Position numbers and translations under genes: made by a program. DNA of 64,000 bases, taken from the NCBI GenBank assembly GCA_010093485.1, contig MU001500.1, positions 1,467,478 to 1,531,477 on the forward strand, given 5' to 3'. Source of the stretch: Karstenula rhodostoma CBS 690.94 (Eukaryota > Ascomycota > Dothideomycetes > Pleosporales > Didymosphaeriaceae). Shown one piece after another: positions 12,081 through 23,993 of this stretch (positions are counted from its first letter, which is position 1; every line of letters starts with the position of its first letter). The notes beneath the pieces were generated by a model. That model ran no database searches, had not been told where the DNA came from, and was given only the letters and a program-made list of their open reading frames with translations.

Positions 12081-13924
12081 CTACCATAGCTGTACGAAGC
12101 TATAGAACCTCCTAATACTTGACTGCGAATAGTATGTATCGAGCGCAAAGATCTCTTCTTCACTTAGCGTCCGCCGTCCTGTGCGTAGATCCACTTTCGC
12201 CGGGTCTCTTAGTTTCGTGCGGAAGATGATTTTGTACCCAACGCCAGAGAATACGATGAGGAATAAGCCGATAGTGTACTGAAAGAACGAGTATGCTGAC
12301 GGAGACGTCGCGCCCTGTGTCTTGTTAACATATCGTAATGGATTAACACAAGGTTCATAACTCACGATTGGGTATAAGCCGAGATAGAATGAGCATGCTG
12401 TGTACAGGGAACAGCAAGTGAGAAGTAGTATCGGTGGCATCGGCCAGATCGTGCACTTCCATGCATACGGTTCGCTGAATAGCGGATCGTTTTGCGCACT
12501 GAGTGCGGCTCGGAAGCGAAAACTGATGATAGCCACAACCATCCAGACCATAAAGTAGCCAGTACTCGCAATTTGTCCCAGCCAAGTGAAGACTTCTATA
12601 CCGCCTGCACTAAGGTTACAGTACGTTAAGGCAATGGCTGCAACGAGCGTAATTGCTATAGCCCATCGTGGTCGCCCTTTCGAATCCACTTGCGCTACCC
12701 ACTGCGGAATCAAGTTTTGGTGCGACATGAAGCGCAGCATGCGGGACGCAATGAATATAGACTCCGCTGAGATGGAGGCCACGGCGATCAGAATGACGCA
12801 GTTGAGGAAATCGGGAAGACCGGTGATGCCAGCTTCGTTGAGAGCGATCACGAATGGAGACGCTGCAACGCCAGAGGAACCGTAAAGGGATGGGGAGTCG
12901 GCCGGTACGAGGATACTTATGAATATTATACAGACGAGATAAATTGTAGTCACACGAATTGGAATCAAAAACGCGGCATGTCCGACCGAGTAACGCGGAG
13001 ATACGGCCTCTCCGGCAAGAAAGCCTGTGAAAGAGTTATCTGCCAGCTGATCAGTACCGATTCGTCAGGCTTGGCCAATCAACCGGAATTACCTACCACC
13101 TATAGCGAGAACGGCGAGCAGAACTGAACTGGAGAAGCCTTTGAAGCCATTTTTGAAGGGGTCTTCTTTCCATCCATCGCCATGGTGAAGGTAGCCTTTC
13201 GGGCCCGCACCAAGGATCATGGCGAAACCAGCGAAGACGAAGATGAGAAGCGCAATAAATTTGAGGATCGCAGCGAAATACTCGAACCAGCCGAACCAAA
13301 CACTCGGCAACAGAAACATTAGTATCATGACGACGAGAAAGACAGAATCTGCGATCATTAGCCAGTTGATTGGCTAATTGTTTGAGGATCAGACGTTCGT
13401 TACTTACACCACACAGCATCGTGGACTCTGTTCTGGGCCCAATAGTTGACAATGACAGAGAAGAAGGTCGCTTCAGCAGCTACAATTGCTGTCCATCCTA
13501 GCCACATAGACGTGCCAGCAGCAAACGATAGCGCCGGGTCCACGAAGCGGTCTGCGTACTCGATGAAGTTACCGGAGACAGGGAAGGCTATCGACATCTC
13601 TGACACGGTCTGCAGCATGCCCCAGACACACGTGCAGACCACGGCAAAACCCAATACTAGTGATCCTGGACCGCCATTGAGCAGGTTCGTGCCTGTGGAG
13701 ATGAAGAGCCCTGCGCCAATTTGTCCACCCAGGGATAATACGTGGATCTGCCGGGGAGTGAATGAGCGGCGAAATTCTCCATGGTTGGGCACATTTTGAA
13801 CAGTGCCATTTTTCGGGTCATGGGTGGGCAAAGAGGTCGCCTCAAACTCTGGTGCTTTTTCTGACTCCTTCATTTTTGTCACGCAGGCGAAGTGGTCTGA
13901 GAAGAAGGGGTTCACAGCGACCAC
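12081..13924 (-). CDS. Amino-acid permease (APC superfamily)
   Basis: Four exons on the minus strand: 13408-13924, 13097-13348, 12366-13039 and 12081-12314. This gives 558 aa, or 541 aa if the better-context ATG at 13873 (MKESEK) is used. About twelve membrane segments are present. The N-terminal SLGGQIGAGLFISTGT is the conserved first transmembrane motif of fungal amino-acid permeases. FLAGEAVSPRYSVGHAAFL and the cytosolic tail FRTKLRDPAKVDLRTGRR also fit the yeast-type amino-acid transporter (YAT/GABA permease-like) branch. The plasma-membrane location is inferred from the family. The exon 1/2 join uses the GCAG acceptor at 13349; the alternative TTAG at 13374 breaks the frame. The last intron (51 nt) is stop-free and in frame, so retention would insert 17 residues. 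The gene is divergent from the FAD oxidoreductase at 14377. Confidence 0.88.
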
Positions 13925-14376
13925 GCCAGATATCTAACCACCTGGAAATTGGATAAACCGGCAGTACTCAGCGAGTAAAAGCCGAATTCCTATCAACTGA
14001 CCCAATTTTGATAGATGCAGCAGCGTTCCAGAGAGCACAGTGATATGCGTATCATCGACCATCTTGGCCGATTTATCGTGCCCAGCTTCGTTGCGTTCCC
14101 AGAACGATAGTGCTATCTCCGTGATACTTTTCCATATCAATTGTGGAGAAAGCCAACGCAGGCTGGCGCTATTTGCTCGAAATCGCTAGATTGTTGCGGG
14201 GATCAGTTTGATCGGCAGGTGACCGCTTTGCTCCGATGCTCGGTAACCCCCATCCTGCGGAGATGCCCGTTCCTCAATCCGCAATATGTAAACTTTTGCT
14301 CCGATCTTCTCTGTCCCGTTGAATTCGTAAAATCACACATTACTGCCCCAAAACAACTCTTGTTTTCCAGAACACT
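13925..14376. promoter_or_regulatory. Shared divergent promoter, permease / FAD oxidoreductase
   Basis: A 450-bp intergenic region lies between head-to-head start codons. It is short enough that both genes could respond to common upstream elements. I identify no specific operator. Confidence 0.5.
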
Positions 14377-15698
14377 ATGACAATCTCAACCTCGCCAATA
14401 TCAGTACTTGTTGTGGGTGGGGGCACGTTCGGCACCTCAACAGCCTACCATCTCTCCTTGAAACCGGAGACATACAAGAATATCACAGTCCTTGATCGGT
14501 TTCCTGTTCCCAGCCAGGAAGCAGCCGGGAATGACATCAACAAAGTCATACGCAATGACTACGCCGATCAGCTGTATGCTAGGCTTACAACTGAAGCTAT
14601 GAAGCTATGGGCGGATCCGCATGGCCTTTACAAGGGGTTGTATCACCGCACTGGTTGGCTTCTTGGCGCAGCGGAAGAATCCAAGGACTTTGTGCGGCAA
14701 TCGGCAGAAACAGCTCGCAAGTTGGGTCTTGTCGTCGCACAACCTATCAGCCCTGAGGAAATCCGGAGCCGATGGCCACAGATCACAGGAGAAATGGATG
14801 GCTGGAGTACCGTATGGAACCCGTCCGCGGGCTGGGCGAATGCGCGAGGTGCTTTGACACAATTGGCGCAGGCCGCGCTGAAGAATGGCGTCCGATATAT
14901 TGACGGCGCTCAAGGACATGTCGTTCAACTTCTATACGATGAGAATGGTAGATGTATCGGTGCGAAGGCCGCTGATGGAAGCGCGTATTTCGCTGACACA
15001 GTCATACTGGCCGCTGGAGCTGCAGCCGCAGCATTATTGGACTTGAAAGGGCAGCTTGTGGCCAAAGGACACACCGTTGGTCATATCAAATGTACTCCCG
15101 CAGAGGTGAAGAAGTACCAGCAGATACCTATCGTTGCTCACCTGGAAGGCGGATTGATATTCCCGCCGCAGGAGGAAGGCATTCTTAAGCTCGCGGCAAT
15201 GGACTTTGTGACCAACTTCGCAGGCAGGAACGTATCACTCCCGCGCTACAGATCAGACAATAAAGGTGATGGAGTGCCGAAGCCCATCGAGGATAAGATG
15301 AGACGATGGTTGTCCGAATGCTTTCCAGAACTCGCCGATCGTACATGGTTCGAGACGAGGATATGCTGGTGAGTGTTGCTGCATCCCGAATTCAATAGTA
15401 TGTTGCTCATTTTCTGGATAGGGATGCGGACACGCCCGACTTGCACTTCTTGATTGACAAGCATCCGAACCACCCTGGCCTTCACTTGGCCATAGGAGGT
15501 TCAGCACATGGCTTCAAGATGATGCCGGTTGTCGGTAGGTATGTTGTTGACTCCCTTGAAGGCTCACTGGAGGATGAAGCGCGAAACAAATGGCGGTGGC
15601 GACCAGGTGCTAAGATGCAGCACGCCAACCCGCACCCCGGGCAACTGCTCGAGTTGAGCGATATTGCGGGCTTTCGAAAAGTATTTACTAAACTGTAA
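14377..15698 (+). CDS. FAD-dependent amine oxidoreductase (sarcosine oxidase / amadoriase family)
   Basis: Two exons, 14377-15368 and 15422-15698, with a 53-nt intron; 422 aa. The N-terminal dinucleotide-binding motif is VLVVGGGTFGTSTAYHLS. NDINKVIRNDYAD is the conserved block seen in fungal fructosyl-amino-acid, saccharopine and pipecolate oxidases. The intron splits the codon after Cys330 in ICWDADTPDLHF. This cysteine aligns with the one that binds FAD covalently in monomeric sarcosine oxidase. GGSAHGFK follows, as in the family. The enzyme should oxidise a secondary amine (N-methyl, glycated or cyclic amino acid) to an imine with hydrogen peroxide; the exact substrate is not decidable here. 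The C-terminus ends VFTKL without a clear PTS1 tripeptide. The divergent permease neighbour suggests uptake of the substrate. Confidence 0.88.
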
Positions 15699-16161
15699 GC
15701 TCGACACATTTCGAATGAAATGCTCGCGATGTTTGGGAGTAAATATGTTGTGCGAACACTGTGAAGTGGTCAGGACTAGTGCGCATAGTGGGGGCTAATT
15801 GGAAGTTGGCATACCAATCACGTGATGTCATACCTTACCAACATTATCTTTACTGTGACCAACAGCCCGATTACCATCGAGGTACTGTGATGACATGTAG
15901 AGTTCATTGTTCGATCAAGCTCGACTCTTCCTGCGAATCTGAGGACTTCGGCAAGGATTTACGGCACGTGAACCAACATCAATGCTCCTAGCTTTCAGTC
16001 TTGACCCATCCAAGTTGGAATTCGAGTACGCGCCTTATACATGCAGCATCGTCCAAGCCCGCACTTGCACACCTTCTGGCCACACCTTCCGGAGCAGCGG
16101 CTGCACAGCCCCACTGGCTTAAGCACCTGAACGCGATTCACTTGAGCTGACGTCGCACAGT
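15699..16161. other. Intergenic, 3' of FAD oxidoreductase
   Basis: No supported gene. Short frames are interrupted. The right part may contain the unrecognisable N-terminal half of the decayed HET-domain gene that begins at 16162. Confidence 0.4.
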
Positions 16162-16500
16162 CGAGAATGGACGCTTCGGGGGCTCTTGGTTCCGCAATCG
16201 CTGTACCCCTTTACCGTGGATGACCACCTAATCGTGGGGAATCGCTCGATGGCGCAAGAACTGCATGAGATAACAAGGATCAGTCTTCAAGCACTTCAAG
16301 GCACTCCTGTATGCCACTTAATATTGATGATCGAGCTTCATGGGCTGCTAATCGACAAACAAAACGCGAAGAAGATGCATACTATTCACTTATGGGTATT
16401 TTTGACATCTACATGCCTGCCGCTCATATATAGAGAAGGATAGGAGGCTTGTACTCTGCTCCGAAGGAAGATCAATAGAACGCGAGATCATTTGTAAACT
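16162..16500 (+). pseudogene. Decayed HET-domain (heterokaryon incompatibility) fragment
   Basis: Three reading frames together reproduce the C-terminal half of a HET domain. From 16162 the frame reads EWTLRGLLVPQSL, like the usual GWTLQELLAP, and continues through LHEITRISLQAL. The frame then shifts near 16309-16313 to one reading ASWAANRQTKREEDAYYSLM and GIFDIYMP. A 4-bp TGCC duplication at 16414-16421 shifts it again to PLIYREG, immediately followed by TAG where the family has GEG plus a non-stop residue. No start or intact N-terminal half was found. HET proteins trigger cell death in incompatible hyphal fusions; this copy cannot be functional. The frames match family memory, not a database search. 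Confidence 0.72.
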
Positions 16501-16674
16501 CAGTTCAGTGAGCTTTCAACGGCTCGGTCGAGTAATAGATCCGAAGCCAGCGGTATGGTTCACAGCATACCACGATCCTTCGAGAGAAGTGCACCGGATC
16601 TGTTTCACGTCTCAAGCAGACTCACACAGAACGAAGTGGTCGAATTCATCCGACGACTCTACATCTTACTCCTA

Positions 16675-17034
16675 TTCTTCCTGTTCATAAATACATTGGC
16701 AACACAGATTCCAGCAGCGGTATCGACCATTCTCCTAGACAACAACACCCTGCAGGATATACTGGGCAGGAAGCATAAGCTCTCGACGGCATAATTTGCG
16801 AATTAGAGCACACTGACAACAGCGCTAAAATTTCAGTTTCGAGATTGCTCCGGTCATAAATATGTTGCCAAAGGCATTTTCGCCATCATAGACGTGGATC
16901 ATGTCGGGCGGCGGATCGGACCAAGCAACTGGCAGACCGTCATCTCAAAGCAGAAGAAGTTCACTATGCTCATATATCTGAGCAAGACGACAATGATCAA
17001 CGGCATTTGCGTGAGATGTGGTGACTGCATTTGA
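16675..17034 (+). pseudogene. Decayed fungal ubiquitin-like-domain fragment with two in-frame stops
   Basis: A single frame reads DILGRKHKL (from about 16750), meets TAA then TAG within five codons, and continues as FRDCSGHKYVAKGIFAIIDV, IGPSNWQTVISKQKKF and ICVRCGDCI to a stop at 17034. The pattern DxxGRxxxL, a basic/aromatic block, a W/V-x-P repeat and a final CxxCG matches the ubiquitin-like domain found in many fungal proteins of unknown function. Both internal stops sit where glutamine codons would fit (CAA to TAA, CAG to TAG), that is C-to-T changes. It lies 300 bp from the HET fragment, so the two may be pieces of one degraded locus. Confidence 0.5.
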
Positions 17035-18297
17035 AAGCAAGGGGAGTATGCAGAGTCCTGTCGCTCCTGCGGTCTGTTTTGTAAACGCCCGAATGGGTCC
17101 TCGAGTCGGCCCATAGCACGAGACCTACACAAAGCCAAGTACAAGCAGCAATATCTATGGTTTTCTGATTGTTGACTCGAACTACAAAGTAGTGACCCGT
17201 AAAGTGATAGACAAATATGGACATGGACATGGACTGCCGTCCAAAAGTGATACAAAAGGAAGCGTTGTGAGTGGATGATAAACAAGGTTAGGTAAGCAAG
17301 CAAGGCTTGGCGGCCCGCCAGCAATATCTATTACCAACCGATTATAGGGGTTGAGGTACGTTGAACAGTTCAAGAACATCGTCGACTATCAGACGAACTG
17401 GAACAATTGGCAGGAGCACACTCTATGTCCTCATCAGCCACGCAACCTAGGTTTCATCGAGTCGCACAATAAGCCCACCTTGCATCATACGTACCACCAA
17501 GTCCAGCCTCCTCCGAGATCCCAGATAAGCGACCACCCCATCCGTACCCTCCGCCGACGCTATCTCTGTCCCACCCTAGCCCATCGCACAGTCCATCCGT
17601 CTTCCCACATTCACGTGACAGTCCCATCTTCACATGTCAAACCACCCACATGCCCGTCCACCACCTGCCTTTTTTTTTCCCTCTCCCCCGCGTACCGAGG
17701 CAGGCCCACAAACCAGACAGGCCAATTTGCATGCCGTTAAATACCCTTACACCCCCCCGTATCGCGCACGTTGATGTCACGCTCGACTTCGCAACCCAGG
17801 AACCGTAAAACCGCAAAACCGTAAACCGTAAACGAACCGGCCGGAACGTACATAATGCACGCACCACGGACCCGACTCAACCCGACCGCACCCATGCTCT
17901 CAACCACAGTGTTGAGCTGCAGTCCACATCACGAATTCGATAGCGCGAGAAACCCGCATACATCGCAACCGATCGCATACGCATACGCACACGCACATGC
18001 CCCGCTACGAAAGCCCACCGCAACCGTACCGAAGCCGTGATTCTTAACGTGTTGCATTAAAATATACACGCGAGGCCGCGCTTACCAATAACTACCTACA
18101 CATACATACAACCCCGAGAGACGTGCCGAGGCAAGGCCGATGGACGCTCCAAACAACCACACCAAAAGCACGATTACGCCTCTACCCGTAGGCAAACTAA
18201 CATACCAGGAAATTAACCTTAGGTAAACAACCATCTAATCTTGTCTAACCCTGAACTTGTCGGGCTTCATCAGATACCACGCCAATTCTTTGTTCTC
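17035..18297. other. Intergenic region 3' of FAS2
   Basis: No supported gene. Around 17800-18010 it holds short imperfect repeats of ACCGTAAA and of GCATAC/GCACAC. The right end should be the FAS2 3' UTR. Confidence 0.45.
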
Positions 18298-21200
18298 CTA
18301 GAAAGAGGCGACAGCGACGGCGACGGCTTGGTCGTCCGAGTGGCTAATGCTGATGGTCACCTTCTTCATGCCGACGCGCTTGGCTTCTTGCTGTGCGGTA
18401 CCGGAGAGCTGGAGTCGAGTCAGCAAATGTACAACGATGAAACGAGGATGAGGAGGAAAGACTTACCTGGACAGTCGGTGCCCCGTTCTCGTCGTTGACG
18501 ATTTCAATGTCCTTCAGCGCGGCACCAGCACCCTGACCCTTGACGCCGAGCGACTTGAATACGGCTTCCTTGGCTGACCACTTGCCCGCAAAGCTGGACT
18601 GTGGGCTCGCAGCCTTTTGGCAGTATGCGATCTCTTGCGCAGTGAAGTTGCGCTCCAGGAAGGTGTCATTTTCGATGTTAATGGCATCGATACGTTCAAC
18701 ATCGACACCGACCTTGGTGTTCGCCGAGGCGGATGCCTGAGTGATCGACTCAAGCATCTTTTGCGTCTCCTGTGCCTTCGCGTCCTTCTTAATTGCACCC
18801 GTGTCGAGGTTCTTTGGGAAGGTATACTTCTTCGTCTTCTGGTCGACAGTGACACGCGCCCTGGGGTTGAGGAAGACCTCTTGCATCCTCTCCTCCTCGT
18901 AGGGCGACTTGTCCTTGGCACGGAACATGGTGTTGTTGATGAGAGCGTCGTGGAAGTAGCGGTAAGAGGTCTTCTGGCGAGCTTCCACCTTCTGCTTGTA
19001 GGTCGCAAACTCGTTGCGGTCAAGCGCAGCGTACAGGTACTTGGGGTGGATACCAATCGCTTGGGCACCCTTCTGACCAAAACCGAAAGAAGTGACTGAA
19101 AAGGCCTTGATACCGTCGGTCTGAATAGGCCGGGATGGGTAGACGATGTAATCGAATTGTTCCATGACCTTGTCGACGTTGTCTGCGTTGCGGTTGCCCG
19201 GCACAAGACCTGAGTTGAGGACCTGCAAGCAGCCGTTGAACATCCATGCACCTGCAGCACCTTTGGGATGACCGGTGAGATACTTCTGGAAGATACCCAA
19301 GAGAGCATTACCCTTTGTACGACCAAGGTGGCGCAGTTGGTTGCAGACGACATCCGACTCGTTCTTGTCGTTGGCGACGGTTGAGGTACCGTGGAAAGAG
19401 GCAACGTCGAGATCGTCAATAGTAAGACCCCAAGTAGCAAGAGCGCCACGGAGAGGAGCGATACGGGAATCCTGCTTCCAGAAGTTGTTTCCGAGGCTGT
19501 TGAGGGCATCCTTTTCTTGTCGCTTGGCTTCACGCTCAATGTGAGCAGCACGCTCTTGCAGGTACTCCGACTCATCAAAGCTCTCAGCAGCATCCTTCAT
19601 GGCTGCCACTTCTTCCTGAAGGTACATCAACTCGGATTCCTGCCATTGCTTGATCTGCTTCCGGCGGAGATCCATCTGCCTCTTTCTGTACTTGATGTCC
19701 AGAAGGGGTGATGGGTACTTGGAGGGCACCTCACGAGCAGTGGTCAACACACCCTTGCCTGGGGCGGGAATCGAACGTCCGACCTTGTCAGTGGCCGTGG
19801 CAGTGAAGCCAATGACACCGTAAATAGGAACACCCATGTCGATGGCAAGGCGGGCGTCCATGATCACTTGCATACCGCAACCCTGAGACTCCATGAAGCC
19901 GTTTCTGGTGGTCGTAGTCGGACGAGACATCTCCTGGGGCGTGCGACCATGGGCAAATTCGTCTTCAGCGTTGCTCGTGGCCTTCATGTTGGCGAATTCG
20001 TAAGACCCTTCCTCTTGGAAGTCATCGAAACCACCAACGAAGCAGACGCGAGCCTTGCCTTCAACGATGGTGTCGTAACCGATGTCGATGGATTCTACGG
20101 CAGTGGCGCAAGCACCGACTGGGGTCTTGATGGGTCCAGTAGACGACATGAGCAACATGTTGACCCATGCACTCATGGTGTTGATGAAAGACTCCTGCAG
20201 AATGTCCTTCTGGACAGGTTTGTCAAGGAAGCGATCCTTGTACATGCCACGAAGGGCGGTCGTACCACCAATACCGGAACCCATGCAGTTACCGACTTCA
20301 GACAGGTGGACGTACTTGTAGAACTCGTACGGGTCGGTGATGCCGCTGGATAGCAGACACTCGGCCGTGGAAACGAGGACATAGAGCGTAACAGGGTCCA
20401 CCTGGGAGATGATGTCGTCTGGGATACCATATATCTTCGCGTTCCAGCCGGTGGGGACCTGGCCAGCAACGAGGCGGTCGAAGCGGAGCGCCTTGGGGAT
20501 CAACAAAGTGGCACCCTTCTTTAAGCGGACGGTGTATTCTCCGGAATCTGGGATCTCGAAAATCTCCACCTTGTCACCGTGCTGTCGCTTGAACTCGTCA
20601 GCATTCTCCTTGGAGGCCTCAAAAGGATCAAGATCCTCTTCGACTTGGATTTCCTGGAGAAGTTGCTTCTTGGTAGGATCGTATCCTTGGAAGAGCTCAG
20701 GCTCAATGAGACGAATACCCGAGTGCTGCAGGATGTGCTTCTCGTACTTGGACTTGATGTCCTTGTCATCGACTGGTTCTCCAGTCTTGGCATCCACCCA
20801 CCCAGAGTAGCTCTTGCCCTTGAGCGGACCGTTGTGGTTCTTGATGAGACCGGTCATCCAGGCCATCTCAACGCAGCCCTCGAGGGAGAACTCGCCGAAC
20901 GCCTCCATCTCCCATCGTGTCCTGGAGTTACCCCAGGGACCGATCTCAGCGAAACCGGTAACGACAACCACCTTCTCGAGATCGACCATCCCCTTGAGGT
21001 CTTCGTTGAGAGGCTTTACCTCGCTCTCCCAGTCAGGAAGCTTAGGGAAGTCGAACTTGAGATTGGCCCTGGGTTCGATGGTGGCCTTTTTGTACAGTGC
21101 TTCGCTAGCCTCACCATTAACGATCTTGTTCTCAATGGCGTTCTCCTTTATGACGGCCTTGCGAACCTCACTGGCCTCCGTGTACTCTTTGCGGAGATCA

Positions 21201-23993
21201 GTCATGAGGTCTTTGAGGTTGGGAATGTACTGGAAACCTCCATTCAGATCAGCCCATACTGGCTCGATCTGGCACAGGTTCACAATAGGAGGTGCCATCA
21301 GGCCGAGCAAGTTGAAGGCCATTTCCTGCTGGCTGAAAGTGCGGACACCGTACCTCTCCACACCCTCGGCGACGATGTTGTTACCGGCCATGAGTCCGGT
21401 ACCACGAGTCCAGCCGATGATTGCTCCGCAGATGGTGAGGAAGCTGCCCCAGCTCTCGGAGTGCCACCTGCTGAAAAGAGTCTCCAACGCAATCTTGGAC
21501 TCGGCGTACAGACCGTCGTTGCCGAAGGTCCCGTGGTTGGGCGAAAGAGGGAGGATGACTTGTGCTGGTCTTGTCTCGTAACCGTGAGCGGCCTTCTGAG
21601 TCTTGACAGCACCGAGCAGACGAAGCAAGTTGGTCAACATGATGCGGTGGGCAAGTTCAGATTTGGAATCCAAGCCGTCAATCTCGCGTCCATTCTCGGA
21701 GATGGCAGCGAAAGGAACAATGTAATCGAGATCCCATCCAAGACCGTTTTTGGCATCGAAGATGTAGTCGACCAGGGCTTCAACATCCTGCTTGCTGCCC
21801 TGGTTGAAGGGAACTACGATGAGTTGAGAGCCGCGAGCACCATAGCGAGTGTACATGGACTGGTAGTACTCGTTCACTTCACGAGAGAAGCGCGAAGTTG
21901 TGACGACGACGTGGGCGCCACCGCTGATCAAGCCCTGGAGGACCTCTGCACCGATAGACCCAGCACCAGCACCAGTCATCAAAGCGTACTTGCCCTGGAA
22001 GGTGACACCATCCTTGGCAGCACTTTCGAGGCAGTCGATATAGACGCCGGTGAGCTTCTTGCTATACTCCCAACCATGGTCGTCCTTCCTCTTCAAGTGA
22101 AGGAATGGGACGGTCTCGACCTTGCCCTGCTTCGAAGGACCATGCACACGGCCATTGCGGCTCTTCTTGCCGTTGCTAGCCTTGCCGTTCTCATTGGGAA
22201 TGATCTGGCCTTCGTTCATCGACAAGGAGCGGATGACATTGCTGTACAAGCTCTTGATCTGCAGCTGCGACGACTTGGAAAGCTTGTGTTGTTGCTTGAT
22301 GAGTTTGTAGATGCGCTGCAGGTCGTTCTGAACCTTGGTGCGATTGCCATATTCGGACAACTTGCCACCTTCAGCCATCTCCTTGACGTAATGCTCCAGC
22401 TTGCGTACGCTAGGCCGTTGCACCTCGGCGTAGTTCATGCCACCCTTGGCATCGATCTCCAGGTGGGGGCCAGTAGGTAGAGCGACATCCTTGAACACGG
22501 GGGCTTCATTAAGAACATCCTTGCAGTTTTCGATGAGCTGCTGACCGAGTTCCTTGGCAAGCTCATATGTCTCGCCACGTTCCGTTGGGCAGTGGTCGAT
22601 GTGGTATTGCATGAAGTCAAGAAGCAAAGGGTTCGAGCGGTTCATGATCTGGATGCAGCGGCTGACAATCTCGCGATCGACAGCCTTGAGCCGGCCAAAG
22701 ATGATGTCGTAGTACATGCTAAGAGCATCCTGGCGGGCCCAGTTCCACGACGAGTCGTATACGCGAGCCTTGAGCGGTGTGAATTGGGGCTCAATACCGG
22801 AAGCATAGAAGTCTCCGTGCTCGGCAGTCCAGAGGTCCAGTTGCGCTTGGAGGGCAGAAGAGGCCTTTTGGGAGTCGAGGAAGGCCTTGTCGCCGGAGCG
22901 CAAGTCCATCTTCAGATAACGGGCGAAGAGCTCGAGTTGCTGCTTGAACAATTGACGCTGGTCCTTGGTGAGGGCATCAATGGCAGCGGGGTCCATCATC
23001 ATGCCTCCTGCTGCACCGCCGGCGTCGCCGCCTGCTGCCGGGGCAGAAAGGCTGATGCCAGCCTGTGCTGCGTATTTGTTCGAGAGGTCATCCAACCACG
23101 CTTTCGCGTCGTTCTCCGATCCGAGACGAGCAGCGGGCTCGTTCGTGAGGGCAAGCAGCAGTACACCGTCCTGGCGTCCTTGGGCCAAACCCCACCGGGT
23201 CTCGAGGTGCTTGCGAACGGATGTGATGTTGAAACCACCAGGCATCTTGGATGACACCAGGCGGGCAATGAGCGAGGAGGACTGCTTGCCAAGCTGACCA
23301 TTGAAGGTCGCCTGCATCGCGGCACCTAACTCGTCCAAGGGTGTGTCTTCCGGCTTCTCGGGCGTTGAGCCAAACTCCTTGCCCAAGTCTCCGAGGATCT
23401 CATTTTGTAGGGTGGACTTGCCTGCACGTCAGTTAGCATTGCGATACGGCCGATGGGGTTCTTTTCTTCTTACCTCCGACAAGATCCTTGATCGCCTTGC
23501 TGAGAGGAATGTCGGCCAGAGGCTTCTTCAGCTTCTGGGCCACGAGTGCGCGCAAGATGTCGGTTGCCGTGACGGGGGCATCCGGGACCTGTGCTGCGGG
23601 ACCTGCGCTAGGTGGTGGGGGTGCTGCTGCAGAGGCGGCGGCGGCGGGCGCTGATGAAGACGCAGCTGGAGCGTCTCCGGCGGGGGCGGCAGGCTCTGGC
23701 TCGTCTTCTACAGGGTCCACGTCGTAGTAGATGTCCTTTGCGTCCTTGTTGTAGCACAGAATCTGGCGTTGCACCGAGAGAGCGGCGTCGTGTGCTTCGT
23801 ACTTGGAGGCGAGGGTGCGCTTCGCCATGACACCCAGCGTGTCGGCGGGGCCGACCTCGACGATGCGCTCCGTCGTCTTCTCGCCGAGTATGACATCCTG
23901 CGTCTCGATCCACCTCACGGGCGAGGCGAATTGGTATGCGAGCAGCTCGATGAGCAGCGTGTGCGAGAGCTCTTGCTCAACCTCGGGACGCAT
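18298..23993 (-). CDS. FAS2: Fatty acid synthase subunit alpha
   Basis: Three exons on the minus strand, 23474-23993, 18467-23421 and 18298-18408, encode 1861 aa (yeast subunit 1887). It is the alpha chain of the cytosolic alpha6beta6 type I synthase making palmitate/stearate from acetyl- and malonyl-CoA. Domain order: malonyl/palmitoyl-transferase C-terminal part (1-100), Ala/Pro-rich linker (about 102-132), acyl carrier domain with [12 protein letters not shown] and phosphopantetheine-bearing Ser176, ketoreductase ([15 protein letters not shown]), ketosynthase with nucleophile Cys1278 in GACATAVES, and a C-terminal phosphopantetheinyl transferase ([21 protein letters not shown]). The first intron cuts the codon two residues before Ser176. 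The last intron separates a 37-codon exon completing the transferase. FAS1 is divergent, 1.37 kb away. Confidence 0.98.

Noticed and set aside
20579..22480. A 633-aa open frame antisense to FAS2.
   Set aside because: It mirrors the codon structure of the highly conserved FAS2 coding strand; there is no family resemblance and no start context.
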